Origin: Bacillus methanolicus MGA3
GTDB taxonomy: Bacteria; Bacillota; Bacilli; Bacillales; Cytobacillaceae
Assembly: GCF_000724485.1 (NCBI RefSeq)
Contig: NZ_CP007739.1
Location: 2,884,001-2,948,000 of the forward strand
Reading direction: 5' to 3'
Length of the DNA: 64,000 nt
The notes beneath the pieces were generated by a model, which saw only the letters and a list, made by a program, of their open reading frames with translations, did not search any database and was not told the DNA's origin. Within the stretch, counting starts at the first letter, position 1, and the number at the start of each line of letters is the position of its first letter. Below, piece by piece: positions 61,353 to 64,000 of this stretch. Position numbers and translations under genes: made by a program.

Positions 61353-62546
61353 TTAACCCACTGCACTATCTTGCTTTTTCTCATCATGGACGAAAAGGAT
61401 CCCGAGCTCATGATGGTCGCCTTCGAATAGGGCACGTTGAACAAAACGGATTTGTCCGTTTACATCCAGCACCTCAAGCTTACAATGGGCTCTGTTTCGC
61501 TGCAATGCTTCGTAAAATGATTTTTCATTGTTGACACTGAGTCCATTCACTTTCGTCACCATTTCTCCGACCTGCAATGCCATTTTGCTGGCAGGTGATT
61601 CCGGGATGATGCCAAGAATCATTAGGCCGTTATTTCGTTTGGAAAAATAAAATGGAAGATTCTCTTCATAAAGCCTCTGGTGCAGCGTAATGACTTCTCT
61701 GCCGAGAACCGCAAGCGCTACTGCTGCAATGGACGTGATCGGCCACCAATAGCCCGCGATCGAAATGATGAAAGTAATTGCTCCCAACACGATAACTCTT
61801 CTTCCAACAAGCTGAACAGCTTCCTTTGGCAGCAAACCTTGGATTTGTTGATGAAACCCGACGGCAAACGGCACCAAAAATAGAGAATATGACTGCTCGC
61901 CAAATGAAAATACGGGCCACCATTCAAACGGAGGTTGGATTGCTCCTCCCGGCAAGAGCAGAAACACCGGAAGCATCCAAAGACGCTTTACTTCATGAAC
62001 CCCAACTGTCAATCCGCGCTTGCTTTTCATTAATTTCGGCGAAGTGCCTTTGTGTCCATTTTTAAGAATTAAAGATCCTTCACCAATGATTAAGAGAGCA
62101 AGCAAAACAGGGATCGATGGATAAATTTTTTCATTAAGGCTTGTAAAAAGATCTGACATAAATGGAAGTGACCAACCTTGCTGAGCGGCGATAATGAGGG
62201 CAAAAAATGCCGCTCCCAACGTATAGGCCGGAGCAAGCAGCCGTACTTTTGTCGTAAGGCTCCACAAAAATGTAAATAGCGCTGCCAAAATAACCGCTGC
62301 AAATGGAATAACTATGCCTGCTGTTATCGCAACGACAGAGATAATAAGTCCAGCTGCAATTCCAAGCGGAAACAGCTGCCTCAGTTCGAAATACGCATCT
62401 TCAACACGGATATGAAAATTCCGCCTTTCCCTTTTAACCCGGGAGACTCCTAATATTCCAGCCAGGAAGACAAGATAATAAAACACGGGGTGAAAAAATA
62501 ACTTGCCTGTCCCCCTTAACAATTCCGAAAGCCATGTTTGAGCCAC
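61353..62546 (-). CDS. minJ: Cell-division topological determinant MinJ
   Basis: A 397-residue membrane protein, the same length as B. subtilis MinJ. About seven to eight helices occupy residues 10-300 (KRERRNFHIRVEDAYFELRQLFP follows the first), and a PDZ domain lies at 305-380 (GLMILGIIPESPASKMALQ, MVTKVNGLSVNNEKSFYEAL). MinJ links DivIVA to MinD at the poles. I use GTG at 62546, which aligns with the known N-terminus; TTG and GTG 9-12 nt upstream are alternatives close to the SD. It lies next to ctpB, as in B. subtilis. Confidence 0.92.
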   Translation of the reverse strand: MAQTWLSELLRGTGKLFFHPVFYYLVFLAGILGVSRVKRERRNFHIRVEDAYFELRQLFPLGIAAGLIISVVAITAGIVIPFAAVILAALFTFLWSLTTKVRLLAPAYTLGAAFFALIIAAQQGWSLPFMSDLFTSLNEKIYPSIPVLLALLIIGEGSLILKNGHKGTSPKLMKSKRGLTVGVHEVKRLWMLPVFLLLPGGAIQPPFEWWPVFSFGEQSYSLFLVPFAVGFHQQIQGLLPKEAVQLVGRRVIVLGAITFIISIAGYWWPITSIAAVALAVLGREVITLHQRLYEENLPFYFSKRNNGLMILGIIPESPASKMALQVGEMVTKVNGLSVNNEKSFYEALQRNRAHCKLEVLDVNGQIRFVQRALFEGDHHELGILFVHDEKKQDSAVG

Positions 62547-62884
62547 CCTTGTCACCAACCTCTATAAATAATTCTCACAGAATTTAAATATAGTAATCTA
62601 TTTATGATTATTTTACCAGAACCAAACCATAAAACATATTGCTAGTTATTGCAAAATGAAAACTTTCATGAGTTTTTACTCCCAACCCAAACGTGGAAAT
62701 AGCTCTCATTTTAAAACATTACTAACATAATAAAGGCGGTGTGAGCGAAGCCAAGCACTAACTATTTACAAAACTAAACAAGATTTTTGCTCAAGCAGAT
62801 TTGCATTTTTAATTTTGTTGGCGCAACTCCGCCCCTTATCCGCAGAAAAAAAGCAGGGAATACCCTGCTTTCAGTGTGTACCTT
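62547..62884. other. 338-bp gap between minJ and ctpB
   Basis: It contains the ctpB terminator at 62845-62868 and, on the reverse strand about 100 bp before minJ, TTGCAA with TATGGT 17 bp on as a possible promoter. No gene is supported. Confidence 0.5.
62845..62868 (-). terminator. Intrinsic terminator after ctpB
   Basis: Reverse strand GCAGGG-TATT-CCCTGC followed by seven or more T. Confidence 0.85.
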
Positions 62885-64000
62885 TCACCGTGCTGACCGC
62901 GCTAACAACCGCAAGGCGGTTTGCAGCTGCAAATCATTTTTTTCTTTTTTCATTTCTTCCATAATCGCCCCTTGAAGTGCAAAAGCTGTCTTTTCGTCAA
63001 TGATGCCCGTTGGTTTTAAGTCATGTTGGAGTTGAAACGCTTTGACTGCTTTTGCTGTCGACTCGCTAAAGTACCCATCGGTCCGGCCCGGTTCAAAACT
63101 TAATTCATCTAGCATTTGCTGGGCATATTTTACTTGCTCATTGTTCATGTCTTTCTCGAGGGCTTTTTCAATTTTTAAAGGATGTGTATGGAAAATATTA
63201 GGCTGTCTGACTTTGATATCCGGTTCAATTCCCTTCTTATGAATCCAGTTTCCATCTGGCGTAAGCCATTTATACAGTGTCAGCTTAATATTGCTGCCGT
63301 CTACCATCGGTACAGGCTGCTGAACGGTTCCTTTTCCAAAAGTATGTTCTCCGATTAACGGATACCCTTGCGCCTCTTTTAAAGCACCTGCCAATATTTC
63401 CGAGGCAGAGGCGCTCCCCTTATCAACAAGGACAGCAATCGGATATGGTTTTGGTTTTTTTAGAAGGGAAAAGAAGCGTTCCCTTTCTCCATTGCGTTTT
63501 TCAATTTGCACATATGGCTTTTTGTTTGTCACAAGTTCTCTCGCTATTTCTTCAACGGTTGAGAGAAGGCCCCCCGGATTTCCGCGAACATCAATCACAA
63601 GTCCATCAATCCCGTCTTTTTCCATTGACCTCAGCTGCGTTTTAAATTCTTGGGCTGTATTCTCGGAAAAAGAAGTTAATTCAATATAGCCGATGTCTTT
63701 TCCATTCACTTTTTTCTCGTCTGAATAAACAGTGATTTGCGGAATTTTATCACGTTTAATTTCAACGGTTAACGGTTCTTTCAGCCCCTGGCGGGAAATT
63801 TCCAGCGTTACCTTTGTGCCTCTTTCACCGCGGATTTTTAAAGTTGCTTCGTATAAATCGAGCCCCTCAACACTTTTTCCATCCACTTTGAGAATTTGGT
63901 CATTGGGCTTTAAACCTGCTTTTTCGGCAGGTGAATCCTTAAATGGAGAGACAATCACAATCTTACCGTCAATCATGCTGACCTCGGCTCCAATTCCCTC
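62885..64000 (-). CDS. ctpB: S41 carboxy-terminal processing protease CtpB (N-terminus outside window)
   Basis: 371 residues are visible; the frame is open through base 64000. A PDZ domain (VSPFKDSPAEKAGLKPNDQI) is followed by the S41 domain with the catalytic serine in VDKGSASASEILAGAL and lysine in HTFGKGTVQQPV. A C-terminal peptidoglycan-binding domain (LSFEPGRTDGYFSESTAKAV) completes it. In B. subtilis the secreted CtpB cleaves SpoIVFA to activate pro-sigma-K processing during sporulation; CtpA is a close alternative, but the neighbour minJ supports CtpB. Confidence 0.92.
   Translation of the reverse strand, partial: EGIGAEVSMIDGKIVIVSPFKDSPAEKAGLKPNDQILKVDGKSVEGLDLYEATLKIRGERGTKVTLEISRQGLKEPLTVEIKRDKIPQITVYSDEKKVNGKDIGYIELTSFSENTAQEFKTQLRSMEKDGIDGLVIDVRGNPGGLLSTVEEIARELVTNKKPYVQIEKRNGERERFFSLLKKPKPYPIAVLVDKGSASASEILAGALKEAQGYPLIGEHTFGKGTVQQPVPMVDGSNIKLTLYKWLTPDGNWIHKKGIEPDIKVRQPNIFHTHPLKIEKALEKDMNNEQVKYAQQMLDELSFEPGRTDGYFSESTAKAVKAFQLQHDLKPTGIIDEKTAFALQGAIMEEMKKEKNDLQLQTALRLLARSAR

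Overview
The window is a chromosomal segment of a low-GC, endospore-forming Bacillaceae bacterium. The evidence is the gene content (sigL, cggR-gapA-pgk-tpiA-gpmI-eno, crh-whiA-yvcK-rapZ, hprK-lgt-ppaX, hisZGDBHAFI, csbA, minJ, ctpB), the strong GGAGG ribosome-binding sites, and gene order that from memory follows the Bacillus subtilis block ssrA-smpB to ctpB. The carboxylesterase resembles Geobacillus Est30, but a genus cannot be fixed from this window.

Layout. 1-5.8 kb is an accessory left edge: a cut LysR regulator, a divergent YhgE/Pip membrane protein, a KimA-type K+ importer and a CorA Mg2+ channel with an unusual structured leader. 5.9-10.7 kb holds the trans-translation and RNA-decay set ssrA-smpB-rnr-est-secG; the tmRNA gene is split by a group I intron in its T-loop. 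10.9-19.7 kb is lower glycolysis under CggR, then a glutaredoxin-like gene and sigma-54. A tRNA-Arg(CCG) and clpP (CtsR box) follow. 20.9-27.6 kb is crh-whiA-yvcK-rapZ-yvcI, trxB and yvcD. 27.7-34.4 kb is the full histidine operon. 34.6-38.5 kb is yvoF-ppaX-yvoD-lgt-hprK. 38.8-42.4 kb has nagA-nagB, a wall amidase and a secreted acid phosphatase. 42.5-49.6 kb is the SigW-type yvlB-yvlD unit, uvrBA and csbA. 49.8-61.3 kb is a second accessory stretch: a SwrC-like RND pump with a divergent TetR regulator, DUF2935, DUF2306, DinB and hydrolase genes, a second kimA and some small ORFs. minJ and ctpB close the window.

How the genes work together. Carbon control is dense: CggR senses glycolytic flux, HprK, Crh and PpaX form the HPr/Crh-Ser46-P circuit, and YvcK, RapZ and NagA/NagB deal with amino-sugar supply for the wall. 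tmRNA, SmpB, RNase R and ClpP rescue ribosomes and destroy the failed mRNA and protein.

The points that stand out are: (1) the 286-nt group I intron in the tmRNA T-loop; (2) two almost identical kimA genes in opposite orientation at the two ends of the window, only one of which lies behind a c-di-AMP riboswitch; (3) the corA leader, which encodes a 42-residue ORF and two mutually exclusive stems, one of which buries the corA ribosome-binding site; (4) a family of palindromes built on GAGGCTGTCTC and GGGTCAGACCC, one copy enlarged to a 128-bp nested element. No transposase gene, CRISPR array or prophage was found.
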